Notes under the pieces: generated by a model
Seen by the model: the letters and a program-made list of their open reading frames with translations, nothing else
Told to the model about the DNA's origin: nothing
Database searches by the model: none
DNA from: Acanthochlamys bracteata
Lineage: Eukaryota; Streptophyta; Magnoliopsida; Pandanales; Velloziaceae
Direction: 5' to 3'
Assembly: GCA_019914995.1 (NCBI GenBank)
Contig: CM034133.1
Location: 806,001-870,000 of the forward strand
DNA length: 64,000 bases
Made by a program: the position numbers and the translations under genes
Shown: positions 15,010 through 24,892 of the stretch, in pieces
Layout of the letters: the number at the start of each line of letters is the position of its first letter
How positions within the stretch are numbered: the first letter of the stretch is position 1

Positions 15010-15103
15010 GTTGGCATGAATTTCAAGTTCGACGAAGCTCTTACACTGACGTGAACTTCAAGTTCGACGAATATCGCCGGTGCATGAGCTTGAACTTGAA
15101 GCT
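15010..15103 (+). repeat. Direct repeat flanking the phytocyanin gene, copy B
   Basis: Second copy of the 13843-13930 repeat, upstream of the phytocyanin start, with a 6-bp extra ttcaag unit. The motif aagttcgacgaa appears again at about 15138. The two copies bracket the gene in direct orientation. Confidence 0.85.
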
Positions 15104-15930
15104 CACGCTGCCGTGATAGATGGACACGCTCACTTGAAGTTCGACGAAACCCATTCTTTCCGAGCACAACGCTGCCGTCACCGGTGGTGTTGATAACTCA
15201 TTTCTAAATTCATCCGACCGACGCGAAGTTGTTGAAGATTGATGGGAACAGTCACGAATCTTCTTCTACGATTTGGCGTGAACCAAGCTATGATGTATGG
15301 AAAGATCAACCTGCTCGTGTCTCTGAAGGCGATGATGGTTCTGGTTTTACATTCCTAGTCAATCTAGCAGCGGCGTTTAACCGTCGACGCCACAGCAGCA
15401 GTAGAGACTGGTGGTGGAGTTCGGTGAAGATCCACCAACGCGTTTGATTAGTTCGTTTTTGAGCAAGCAACGGGCTGCTAGGGCGGAGGTGGCGCTGGAT
15501 ATGGATTGGAAATGGAGGAGCTATGAAGCCGTCGCATCCTGCTTCTTCATTTGCCTCGAAAGAGCTTCGGGTTTCGTTCCAAGCTCCGTCTACTGAATCG
15601 CATTCTTCTTCCAACGAAGACAAAGCCAGCTTTCAACTCGCCTTCGTCCGCCGGACCTGCGCCGGTGAGGTGCTACGGTGCACATCTAATGCTTTCTTCC
15701 ACCGAGGCCAATCCAACATGCTGCGAACTAAAACTCGTTCACGACTCATAGACCCTCCCCTGCCTGTTTCCCCCCACCCAAAGAAAGTCGCCGCTCCGGC
15801 GTTCGCCCACCGACTCGGTCCGGCCAGATCCCACGCAGTGAGTTTCTTGGCAAAAGCCAGCAATCGCCGACGGGTGAAACGAAGGAAAATAAATCACTTA
15901 GGTAAATATAACAAAGATGGGTAAGAAAAA
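15104..15930. other. GC-rich stretch inside the candidate Harbinger element, no gene recognised
   Basis: Base composition is higher in G+C than the flanks, and several overlapping frames of 60-130 codons are open on both strands. None has recognisable domains, and none is favoured by codon use or splice structure. The open frames are most easily explained by composition. Confidence 0.4.
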
Positions 15931-16212
15931 TTTTTTTTATTAAACACGGATCATAAAATTCTCTCACCTGATTACACTCCACAGAGATGTAACGAATTAC
16001 TCCCTAATCAAAATAAAATTCTTTTCATTAATTTTATAAATTTATTATCATGAGAGCAATTGAGAGTAATTAATTCCCTTACTCTCAATTGCTCATCATT
16101 ACTCTCGTACCAAACAGACACTTAGTAGAATTATCGCGCAACAAATGAAAAGTTCCTCTTTCGGTTTCCATCCGTCTCTTTGCACAACATCATTCCTGAT
16201 TCAATCGATCGA

Positions 16213-16643
16213 ATGGCAAGGCCAATCAGATCCACACATCTCGATCTTCTCCACTGTAGAGGTTTTTCACCGTTTTGATTTTGATAATCAATTCCCAAAT
16301 CGATAGATTTTAAGACTAATTTCTTTAATATTTCACTTGACTTGTTCAGTTGGAGTTCTTGTCGGAGGATGACAGTGTGGAGATCGTTCCCAATATTAGA
16401 GTGGAAGCTCTCCACTTGATTTGTGTAATTACGTAGGATTTTCTTTTAATTGTCTCGTTTCTTTTAACCGAAACCATAGGTGCAAGCTATGATTTTCCAT
16501 TGGGTTTGAAATTTGTTGATTTTTTAAATGGGATTTTGGTCCCTTTATGCCTCAAATTGCTTCAAAGGTGCCATTGTGGCTTGCGATGGCTTTAAAGAAG
16601 CGTGGAAGTGTGCGATTCGTGCGCCAGACTCGATGTCGGTTGG
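16213..16643 (+). pseudogene. PSF2: Truncated pseudogene of GINS complex subunit PSF2
   Basis: Three exon-like blocks of PSF2 remain with intron DNA between them. Block 1 (16213-16261) reads GQSDPHISIFSTVE. Block 2 (16350-16424) reads LEFLSEDDSVEIVPNIR then VEALHLIC. Block 3 (~16533-16643) reads [18 protein letters not shown] then LKKRG. PSF2 is part of the GINS complex that activates the replicative helicase. The copy is broken: one extra base after ATG GCA puts the start out of frame, the intron 2 acceptor AG is lost, and one base is missing after LKKRG. The remaining C-terminal exons are absent. Retained introns mean it arose by DNA duplication, not retroposition. Confidence 0.8.
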
Positions 16644-17104
16644 TAAAATTTTTAGGTTTGTTCCTTAATTGAGTTTTTTATTTGTGTTTCATGCAGTTTT
16701 TTCCCCTCATGTAGTTGGACTTAAGATCATATCTTTGCCGTGGCCATGATGATACTCTCTAGTTCTAAGTACATGCGTTGCTTGACCCGTAAATTCTGTG
16801 GAAGTAGAAGATATGATTTGTTAGGTAGGTATGTACAATATTTGTTTCCTGCTCCTGGTTGAGTAAGTTCACCTTAAACAGTAACATGGCTCATTCTTTG
16901 AGGGTTAATGGAGATTCTGTGCTAAGGCATTCTTTTACCATAGTAACTCTTGGTATAGATTCTACAAAGTTAAAGTTTGCAAGCAGCTCTTTTCTGCAAT
17001 CAATAATAAATATTTTAACTAATTATATTTTGCTATCTGTAGTTCTTTAAGCATGCCATGGACCAATACGAGATTGAGTTGTCTTCTGCTATCCACTTGG
17101 TTCT

Positions 17105-18009
17105 AATTTCAATATTGGAGAAAGACCTTCATTCGGTTAGAGATGGTCAATCTATGCAAGTTGTATTAGGAAACTATTGGTAGAACTCCTAAGAGTTGCT
17201 GGTTATGATACTGCTGTTTGCAGTTTGCACATCCAAGTGGCATGGGTTTTCTTGTGTTGGCGGCACGGTCCCTGGAGGTACTTTCTCAAAGAACTTCGTG
17301 ATTGGTATTATGTGCTAATATTCTTACATTTGAACTAGTTACTGTGTCATGTTAAATTTCAGTCCTTTGCCTCAACTCTTGCTTGCTTAATCTTTCAGGA
17401 GACCATGAATATATTGATGTGGTGTTCAACAGGGATACTGATTCCTGTGAACGCCTGATTGTAGATACAGACTTCTATAGCCACTTTGAGATTGCAGGAG
17501 CAGTTAAGTCTTATAATGCACTATTGGCTTCCCTTCCAGTAGTCTATGCTGGTTCCTTGGCCAGGTTCAAGCAGTTCCTACAAGTCATGGTTGAGGCTGC
17601 TATATCTTCTTTCAGAATTTGATGCCGCTGCCTCCTTGGGATGTCCTTGGCTTACTTGCAAGCTAAGCGGGTCTCCAACTACCAGAGCAATGATGGCCTA
17701 GAGGAACCGGGCAGCACCTTATATAAATCTTCTGAACGCATGCAATGCATTGCACATATGAGATGGTTGAAAGCATCCTTTCAGTTGGAAGCTGAAACCG
17801 AAAGGTTATTCAGGCCAACCACCAATGAGAAGACGAGGAGACCGAAGTTTGATAGGCTGTGGTCTGCTCTGTGTAGTAGTCGATTGCCAGATATGCCTTA
17901 TCAAGAGGAAATTCTGTTAATATATGGAGAGGCAATACAATATGCAAATACAAGAGATAGATTGACACATACAGCACAATATACAGATTTCTTTTTAACG
18001 CCTACATAG
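17105..18009 (+). pseudogene. Pseudogene of a DUF506 (PDDEXK-like) family gene
   Basis: The clearest block (17398-17622) reads DHEYIDVVFNRDTDSCERLI, then DTDFYSHFEIAGAVKSYNAL and LPVVYAGSLARFKQFLQVMV, the core of plant DUF506 proteins. Upstream, 17113-17275 encodes an EKDLHSVRDGQ stretch, LLVELLRVAGYDTAVC and then TSKWHGFSCVGGTVPG, spread over different frames. A 7-bp tandem duplication (gtttgca twice) is one cause. Downstream, MPLPPW and SLAYLQAK lie in two further frames, followed by a C-terminal block to 18009. At least four breaks are visible. The biochemical function of the family is not well defined. The intron near 17276-17397 is retained. Confidence 0.75.
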
Positions 18010-18774
18010 CAACAGTTTCCTTCTTGGAATCAAATAAGAAAGAACTCTGGCGAGTTCTATTGGAGCTGCACTGTAAGTTTAATAAGTTGTTGCCAAACTT
18101 TTTTAGTCACACATGAGTATGGTGGAAAAGTTTGTTGAGATATCAGCTGAAACAGCACGCCCCTGAGGCACATATTTTGGTCCTTCTTCAATCATCCTTC
18201 AAATTAGCTTGATTCATTAATATATCAAACACAGGTGATAATTCTTTTATTAAGTTCTTTTATGTAGCTTATCTATTCTTTTCATGTAAAGCAGAAAGTC
18301 TGCCTAGTGCATATGTTGTTAAATGTTGTTTGTCATTAGAATTTGTGCAACATATTTTTTGTCTTTTTTATGTATGAGCTAAATGAATGCGTAGGTTTTC
18401 TTTTCCTGATTCTTTACAAGGTAGTTACTTTTACATTATCTCCAAATGTGCGTAGATAGTCTCAAAGTAAAGCTACCGCAAGCATGAAAGCAAAGTATGC
18501 TTCTAGCCTAGACCATCGGTTTATAAGGTTAGCTTTCCGTGATTGCTTCTGCGTCTTTTAGTTCAAGCTAGAAGACTAACCATCTACATGTTGTGGGAGC
18601 ACTTTAATCAAGGCAGATATAGGCATTGCATATGATATGGTCCCCATTTGATCAGCGTAATTCGGGGATCTGGACTCATGTACGTCCTATCCCTGAATTG
18701 TTGTTGTATTGTATATGTAACCACTTTAGATGAAGTGTCCAGGCTCTAGGCAAGTGTTCCTGGATTTTTATTGG

Positions 18775-18995
18775 AATGACTTCTTCAAACAAATCATTCC
18801 ATTTCATATTTTTTAATATATATTTTATAAATATATAAAAAACTTATTTAAAAATTTAAAACATATAAAAAAATTTTATAAAATAAAATTTTTTATTATA
18901 TATTATTATTATTTTTTTTAAAATAAAAAAATTAAAATTTATTTTTAAAAAAATAAAAATATTTTTTATTTCATAAGTATTTACGGACGCATTCG
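18775..18995. repeat. AT-rich MITE-like repeat
   Basis: Bounded by caaacaaatcattccattt and tttcataagtatttacggac. The interior has the recurrent tatattttataaat and ttattattatttttttaa words shared with the copies at 25.8 and 27.9 kb. Confidence 0.5.
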
Positions 18996-20596
18996 TTCAT
19001 TGCCGTATAGAAAAAAAAAGGTTTGTGTTCTAACTTCTAACCAGATATGAATTTCCATTACAGCAGTAATTACTCAGTACTAACAAGAAAAACGCCTAAA
19101 ATTAAAGGCCGATAGTTGAAAAGATGGAAGAAATAGGGAGACCAAACAGAGGAGGGAGGTGGGGAACCATTTGCGGTTGCAGCGGTGGCATAAAAGCGTG
19201 CCCAAAGCAAAAGCGCGCGCGGGTGCGGAGGCGAATGGGGAGAAAGATCATGAAGGGAGGAAAGAGGCAGGCATTTGAGATCGTAGTTATAATTGATGAA
19301 TCAATAAAGACGAGCTACCTCAGCTTTGGCTTTGCGCTATGATGAATATAATTCTGTAAGAACACGAGAGTGGGAGAGGGAGGGGCATGGCAAAGCAGTG
19401 TCAGAGACTCTGGAAGGGGGAGGTGGACGACAGCGACGTTACCCCTCGATGCATGCTGACATCCACGATAGCGACTGCGTGGGACACCCCGAACCCGTTC
19501 GTTCTCATCGATCTACAACAAAGTAACAACACCACCACTAGCTTAGCCCCACTCACCTGCATTCTACTACAACTACTAATACGTGCAGTCACTGACAAAC
19601 TGATCACTGACTCATCAGTCGTGCGACAGCTGCAGAGAGGGAAAATTGAACGGTCGCGATCATGAGTGTCGTGGTGGTGCCGAGGGGCACGCACTGGTGG
19701 TAGTGCAATTGCAACTTCGCCATAGATAGAGAGAGCACTCACTACACTGTTACTACTGGTCTCATTAACTCAACAGCTCCCACCGCCCGAAACCCAAATC
19801 AATCTTGTTTGTTTAATTACAGAACATCGCAGCATTGCGTTGGGAAACGGGAAGAGATCGATCTAATAAAGGAGAAAAGAAGAGTTAGGTTAATCATGAC
19901 TCGTTCCCGCGAGGGACGTGGGCGCCAGAGGGTGAAAACGAAAAAAAAAACAACAAAGGAAGGCAGAGCCATTAATTAACTAAAGACAATCATCATTAAT
20001 TAATATCTTTAAAAAACTTGTACTACCGTTCACCTGCCGCTAAGATGAAATATCATTAATTAATTTGCCATGTCGTAATTAAGTCGACAGTGTTGTTAAA
20101 ACAAAAAATAACCCAGAGATTCATTTGAATAACTTTTGATCGTAGTTAGCTTCTTTATTCTAACGCCTAATATCCAAATTCAATTGTTTTCTTTTAAGAT
20201 ATTAAGCGAGTTAACTCTCTTACAATCTTCTAATGTTAGTGCTAAAATTTCAATGTAAAAAGTAAAGCCAGCTAAAAGAAAAAATACACTGGGGCCATAT
20301 ATCGAGGTGGCAGTTTACAGTTAACAGTGGAACGTCAAATCAAATGAATACTATCATTCTTTTCTATACTATGTTAATGTTTGCATTCTTTTTTTTTTCT
20401 TTCCATGGATGAACGGTGAAAACTGATCAAGGAAAAGATAGAAAAGAAAAGAAGGCCGGCATCGTCCGTTTATAGCGTCACGATTTGTTCCCTTTCCTCT
20501 CATACACCCATGACATGATAAGACGTGACAAAACCTTCAATTTGATTCTTTCAATAGTAATGAATCAATCAATCAATAGTAATCACACACACTAAT

Positions 20597-20680
20597 GAAG
20601 ACAATGAAAGAATTCATCACAATTGCTAGAGCTATTGCTGCTGTTATCTATGTAGCAATTGTTATCTTTGTCTTTCTCGT
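20597..20680 (+). repeat. Imperfect inverted repeat in the AS1 upstream region
   Basis: The arms contain cacaattgcta and tagcaattgtt around a ~25-base loop, with further outer pairing between gacaatgaaag and ctttgtctttc. It could fold as a hairpin. It lies about 160 bp before the likely AS1 TATA box. Confidence 0.5.
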
Positions 20681-20841
20681 TGATCAGTGGATTGTGTTCT
20701 GTTTTATCACAGAGCCCGCTTTATCTTCGCGTGCCCTGCGTTCACGCTGCTACCCATTGTCTATCTCTGTATCTTCTCCTTCGTTTCTTTTCTCTTCACC
20801 ACTCCATGACAAGTCCCATCTCTTCTCTTTCTTTCTCTCTC

Positions 20842-20848
20842 TATATAT
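20842..20848 (+). promoter_or_regulatory. AS1: Likely TATA box of AS1
   Basis: TATATAT follows a long pyrimidine-rich (CT) run and lies about 160 bp before the donor of the leader intron. That would give a first untranslated exon of about 130 bp. It is placed by position and sequence only. Confidence 0.45.
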
Positions 20849-21002
20849 CACTAGAACTAGAGTTGTTACTCTCTGTCTAGCTAGCATTAGCTTGTCTTTT
20901 CTTTTTCTCTCTTGTAGTTTGTTTGTCGTGGAGTTCTTGATCATAGTCCTGATAATCCTTCACCGGTTCAAATGGTTCGATCGAAATCGTTGCTTTTTTG
21001 AG

Positions 21003-21936
21003 GTAAGCATTTCCTCTGCTCTTTCTAGTTTTTCTCTGAGTTCTTGGTTAGGGGATGTGGTTTTGGTTGATGGAAAAAGACTGCACTTCTTTTAGGGTAT
21101 GTTTGTTGAGTGTTTTCTTTGTTCTTCTTCCTTGCGGTGTTAAAAGTTTGGTGTCGTGTGTGAAGGATGCTTCTGTTTCAAGTGATTTTGTTCCTAGAAT
21201 TGTCAAGTTTACGTTAGATTTGCTGTCTGGTGAAGAAGTTTTTGTTTGATTGTCTGGCTTGTGGTGCTTAAAAGTTTGTTGCTTTTTTTTGTGCTGGAAC
21301 TGGGTTTGTGAGTGAATTGTTCCTTTATTTTCGTTACATGGAATTTTGCAGCCTGATGAAGAACCTCTTGGTTTATTGAATTTATTTATTCCTAGGTAAT
21401 GTTAGAAATTGCATCTTAATTTTCATGTAGCATTGTATTGCTAGACGGTAATGCTGCTTTCAGGAAGAACACATTCATTCCTTTATCTAGAATTCAAAGT
21501 GATACTTCTTTTATTAATCTTTTTCATGTTTTTCAAAAAAAGCTTCTGATCTTGTTTTGCCAAACATCTGAGTTGCAGAAGACTATGTTTCAGATTCAAT
21601 TTATAAAAAAAAAAGTCGTTTAAATTACTTCCAATTCAAGTTCGTTTTTGTTTTCACTACCATCTGAATCCGTGCATGTATCTATGCATATGAATTTATG
21701 ATTCTAATAAAATGTCTGCAAGCTTTGAAGTTCAATGCTTCCACTGTAGTTCTTTATGTTCTTCTATTATGGAATTTGAAAAAATATACTAGATCCTTGT
21801 TAATTGGAGTTCTTAATTACCTAATTATTGCTTCTTCTGTTCTGATATTTTCTTGCAGACAACAGATCTCTGTAAAATGTTTCTTAGCTACCTAGTATAT
21901 ACATGTGTTCAATTGATTTTGTTTTGGAATTTTTAG
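21003..21936 (+). other. AS1: AS1 5'UTR intron
   Basis: The donor AG|GTAAGC is at 21003. The acceptor TTTTTAG is at 21930-21936; an alternative acceptor TTCTTGCAG ends at 21858. AS1/PHAN/RS2 genes are known for an intronless coding region with an intron in the leader, which agrees with this arrangement. Confidence 0.6.
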
Positions 21937-21943
21937 ATACACT

Positions 21944-22009
21944 ATGAAGAATCTGATGCAATGGGTTCTGGGATCTGCAAATGAGAGAAAGGCAGCGTTG
22001 GCGGCCTGA
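21944..22009 (+). promoter_or_regulatory. AS1: Overlapping upstream ORF of AS1
   Basis: An ATG at 21944 opens a 21-codon frame ([21 protein letters not shown]) that stops at 22007-22009. It overlaps the AS1 start (21981) in a different frame. It lies downstream of either possible leader-intron acceptor, so it should be present in the mature mRNA and reduce AS1 translation unless bypassed by leaky scanning. Confidence 0.6.
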
Positions 22010-23024
22010 AGAAGACGCTCTTTTGTGTGCTTATGTAAAGCAATATGGTGCGAAGGAATGGCACCTCATATCCCAGCGCATGAATGCGCCTCTTCTCCGC
22101 GACGCGAAGTCTTGCTTAGAAAGGTGGAAGAACTACTTGAGACCCGGCATCAAGAAAGGGTCTCTTACCGAGGAAGAGCAGCGGCTTGTCATCCAACTTC
22201 AGGCGAAGCACGGGAACAAGTGGAAGAAAATTGCCGCTGAAATCCCTGGCCGCACTGCTAAGAGGCTCGGCAAGTGGTGGGAAGTATTCAAAGAGAAGCA
22301 GCAGAGGGAATTAAAGGAGAGGAACAAGGCTGTTGTTGAACCGATTGATCAACGGAAGTACGACAGGATTCTTGAGAACTTTGCTGAGAAGCTGGTGAAG
22401 GAGCGGCTTCATACTTCGACTCTAATGGCTGCACCGTTGCTTCCTCCGTGGCTTTCGAGTTCTAATGGCAATGGCGCCCCAAGCTCTCTTTCGCCTCCAT
22501 CGCCTTCTGTAACCCTCACTCTTTGCCCTTCGACATTGCCGTCAACACCTGTCGGTTGGATGCAAGGTTCGAGGTCTGCTCCTGAGAATGGAATTGGGTT
22601 GCCTGGAAATCAACAACCTATGATTCCCAGCGTACTTTCAGTCAATGGTCAGGTTGTTTCAGAGCTTGTGGAATGTTGCAGGGATTTGGACGACGGCCAT
22701 AAAGCTTGGATGGTGCATAAGAAAGAAGCAGCATGGAGACTTCGGCGAGTAGAATTACAGCTTGAATCGGAGAAGGCCTGCAAGAAAAGAGAGAAAATTG
22801 AGGAGATTGAGGCCAAGATCAGGAAGCTGAAGGAAGAGCAGAATCTGGCGCTTGAGAGAATCGAAGCTGAGTACCGTGATCAGGTCTCAGGACTGAGAAG
22901 GGATGCGGAAGCAAAGGAGCAGAAGCTATCTGAGCAGTGGGCTGCCAAGCACGCAAGACTGACAAAGTTTCTCGAGAAACTTGGTTATGATCAATGGCCT
23001 GCTACCGAGACCAACGGGCTCTAG
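21981..23024 (+). CDS. AS1: ASYMMETRIC LEAVES1 / PHANTASTICA R2R3-MYB repressor
   Basis: A single coding exon of 347 residues. Two MYB repeats lie in residues ~1-110 ([53 protein letters not shown]). They are followed by the family-specific [12 protein letters not shown] and [17 protein letters not shown] segments. A Pro/Ser-rich middle is followed by a C-terminal coiled coil ([37 protein letters not shown]). AS1 acts in the nucleus with the LOB-domain protein AS2 and Polycomb to silence class-I KNOX genes in leaf primordia and set leaf polarity. The start is fixed by homology; an overlapping uORF lies immediately upstream. No introns interrupt the coding region, as in other AS1/RS2 genes. 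Confidence 0.97.
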   Translation: MRERQRWRPEEDALLCAYVKQYGAKEWHLISQRMNAPLLRDAKSCLERWKNYLRPGIKKGSLTEEEQRLVIQLQAKHGNKWKKIAAEIPGRTAKRLGKWWEVFKEKQQRELKERNKAVVEPIDQRKYDRILENFAEKLVKERLHTSTLMAAPLLPPWLSSSNGNGAPSSLSPPSPSVTLTLCPSTLPSTPVGWMQGSRSAPENGIGLPGNQQPMIPSVLSVNGQVVSELVECCRDLDDGHKAWMVHKKEAAWRLRRVELQLESEKACKKREKIEEIEAKIRKLKEEQNLALERIEAEYRDQVSGLRRDAEAKEQKLSEQWAAKHARLTKFLEKLGYDQWPATETNGL

Positions 23025-23329
23025 AATTTTCTATAAAATTTTCTTTTGATCTTTGCCTCCGACGACCATTTCAAATCTCTATTGCAAACGACTGTTTTGT
23101 GTTTGAAATCGTGATAGTTTCATCAGTTGTCGAACTTGATCTTGAGCTGCTTCATTTATTAGTCTCATAGAATTTATGTGAGCCTTTTCTGCATATCAGT
23201 TTTTGCCTTTGCAGAAGTTTCTGCATACTCTATTATCTGTGGTTGGAAGATGAACTCATATTTTAAATGCTGTAATTTCAATTTCTTTCAGTCTAATTTT
23301 TGAATTCCAAACAGTTCATATATTTTTTA

Positions 23330-23545
23330 ATTACACAAGAAATTTAGAATTTTAATTCTACATGAAGAATTTCACTTCTAATTTTTTTATTTGTAAATTT
23401 TTTAATATAATTATATTTTTTAATTTTTAATATATTTTCAAAATTTATTGAAATATAAATACTGAATTTTATTTTTATTTTATTTTTTAGAAAATTCTAT
23501 TTTTATTTATTACTTTTACAAAACTCAGGTACGGATATTTAAAAT
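23330..23545 (+). repeat. AT-rich repeat unit, copy 1 of a direct pair
   Basis: About 215 bp closely matching 23672-23888. Shared words include cacttctaatttttttattt, taatataattatattttttt and aatacaaatactaaatttc-like sequence. It lies in the 3' flank of AS1. Confidence 0.7.
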
Positions 23546-23671
23546 ACGCCCTAAGTAATGGTGCAGTTTTTCAAAATATTCACAAAACATTAATAAACAA
23601 AGGGTATGTTTTAAATATTTGTAACTTTATTTTTTTAGGTCAGATTTTAAGTTTCGACCTTTCATATATTT

Positions 23672-23888
23672 TAATAACATAAAAAATTTAGAACTTTACT
23701 TTCACATACAGAATTCCACTTCTAATTTTTTTATTTGCACATTTCCTAATATAATTATATTTTTTTAATTTTCAACATATTTTCAAAATTATTAAAATAC
23801 AAATACTAAATTTCAATTTCATTTTATTTTTTAATAAATTTTACTTTTTATTTTTTAATTTCACAAAGTTCAGTTACGAATATTTGAA
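23672..23888 (+). repeat. AT-rich repeat unit, copy 2 of a direct pair
   Basis: Partner of 23330-23545, in the same orientation, with ~130 bp between the copies. This copy lies inside the candidate Harbinger-like element, near its left end. Confidence 0.7.
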
Positions 23889-23949
23889 TCCAAAACAATG
23901 CATAACCATTTTTGCCTTGACTAATTGAATAGAGCTCACTAAAAATCTT

Positions 23950-24892
23950 TTAGAAAGAAGAGAAATCAGCAACATCTTTACCTGCCCACATTTAGTGCCG
24001 CTGCAAGGTACATCAATGAAATGTTCAATACGGACTTCACGGTAGCTCATGTTGACAACCACTACCCCACTTTAAGGTAAAGATATCAGTTGATCAAGTT
24101 TGTAACCAATTTAAGTGGTGCTGGTTGGAACAACGAATTACAAATGGTAGATTTGGATAGAGAAAAAGAGAAAGATCTTATCAAGGTAATTTTAGTTGAT
24201 TAACTATGTTTTCGATTGGTGTGCTTTACTTGATACTAACTTTCAAAAATTATTGGTTGAATAATCTATTATATTCTGATTCTTTCATTCCTTTTTTGTA
24301 GAGTAATCCAAAGTTGAAGCCTTTCATTAATACACCTATTCGTCAGTTAAAAGAGCTTAGAATGATATGTGGTGATGATGAAGCTACAGGAGAATTTGGT
24401 AAGACATTTTATGACGAATTTGGAGAGTCGGCGCAAGATAGTGGCCAAAGCAATGCAGCCAAAGATAACACAATGGAGGATACTGATATGCCTACCATGG
24501 CAGAGAATGCAGGAGTTCCACATGACTCACATGCACATCTCTCTCCTGGTATACAACAGTTTATACCGATCGTTACTGTCCCTAGCACTACTAATCCTAC
24601 TCCGCGGAAAAATAAACGTGCACGAGTCAATGACAACATTCAATTTCAGAAAGAGTTGGTCGCTGAGGTACATGAAGTTACTTTGGCTATACGAGAAATC
24701 ACCGGCGGTTACTTCACTAAACTCTATGCAACCCTTCAAGGTTTATCTGATGATTTTTTGGATGAACAAATTGATCATGCTTTTGACACATTAATGCTAG
24801 ATGCAAGAAAAGCTCGAAGGTTCCTTACGAAAACTGACGTTACTAGAAGACGTTGCATGTCAGTGCACGTAGCTAGTAACTGGTATACTTAG
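23950..24892 (+). pseudogene. Myb/SANT-like DNA-binding domain protein, transposon-derived, degenerate
   Basis: Bases ~23998-24080 give YINEMFNTDFTVAHVDNHYP. Bases ~24110-24186 give NLSGAGWNNELQMVDLDREK ending in DLIK. After a GT-AG intron (24187-24301), the next exon starts SNPKLKPFINTPIRQLKELR and MICGDDEATGEF, then runs through a basic stretch (PRKNKRARVND) to a TAG ending at 24892. This order (SANT-like fold, GW.., NP..KPF, CGDD.ATG) is typical of Myb/SANT-like proteins linked to PIF/Harbinger elements. The first block is interrupted by a stop and frame change near 24080-24110, and no good start codon is seen. It could also be a domesticated gene in origin, but it looks broken. Confidence 0.6.

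Larger units (their letters stand above)
13534..16121. mobile_element. Candidate PIF/Harbinger-type DNA transposon enclosing a phytocyanin gene
   Basis: The left end GAGTCCGTTTG and the inverted right end GTGTCTGTTTG match at 9 of 11 bases, and both run on to AGTAAT about 25 bases in. Both ends abut TTA (13531-13533 and 16122-16124), the 3-bp target duplication typical of PIF/Harbinger elements. The 2588-bp interior has no transposase frame that I can recognise, so it would be non-autonomous. It holds a two-exon phytocyanin gene, two ~90-bp direct repeats around that gene, and a GC-rich stretch at 15.1-15.9 kb. The termini are diverged, so the element call is an inference. Confidence 0.5.
18010..20840. 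other. Upstream region of AS1 with no gene recognised
   Basis: A MITE-like repeat lies at 18775-18995. Bases 19120-19780 are G+C richer and hold overlapping frames of 60-113 codons on both strands without recognisable features. Bases 19900-20590 are AT rich. Distal AS1 regulatory DNA is likely here, but no element can be named. Confidence 0.45.

Noticed and set aside
15523-15924. 133-codon plus-strand frame and several overlapping frames at 15.2-15.9 kb
   Set aside because: Both strands are open in several frames at once. There are no domains, and it is explained by G+C-richer composition.
16131-16415. 94-codon minus-strand frame
   Set aside because: It is the antisense shadow of the PSF2 pseudogene.
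19124-19742. Frames of 60-113 codons on both strands in the AS1 upstream region
   Set aside because: No recognisable domains, no splice support, and mutually overlapping frames.
20595-21095. 166-codon frame rich in Ser, Leu and Phe
   Set aside because: It is a translation of the CT-rich AS1 promoter and leader, and crosses the leader-intron donor.
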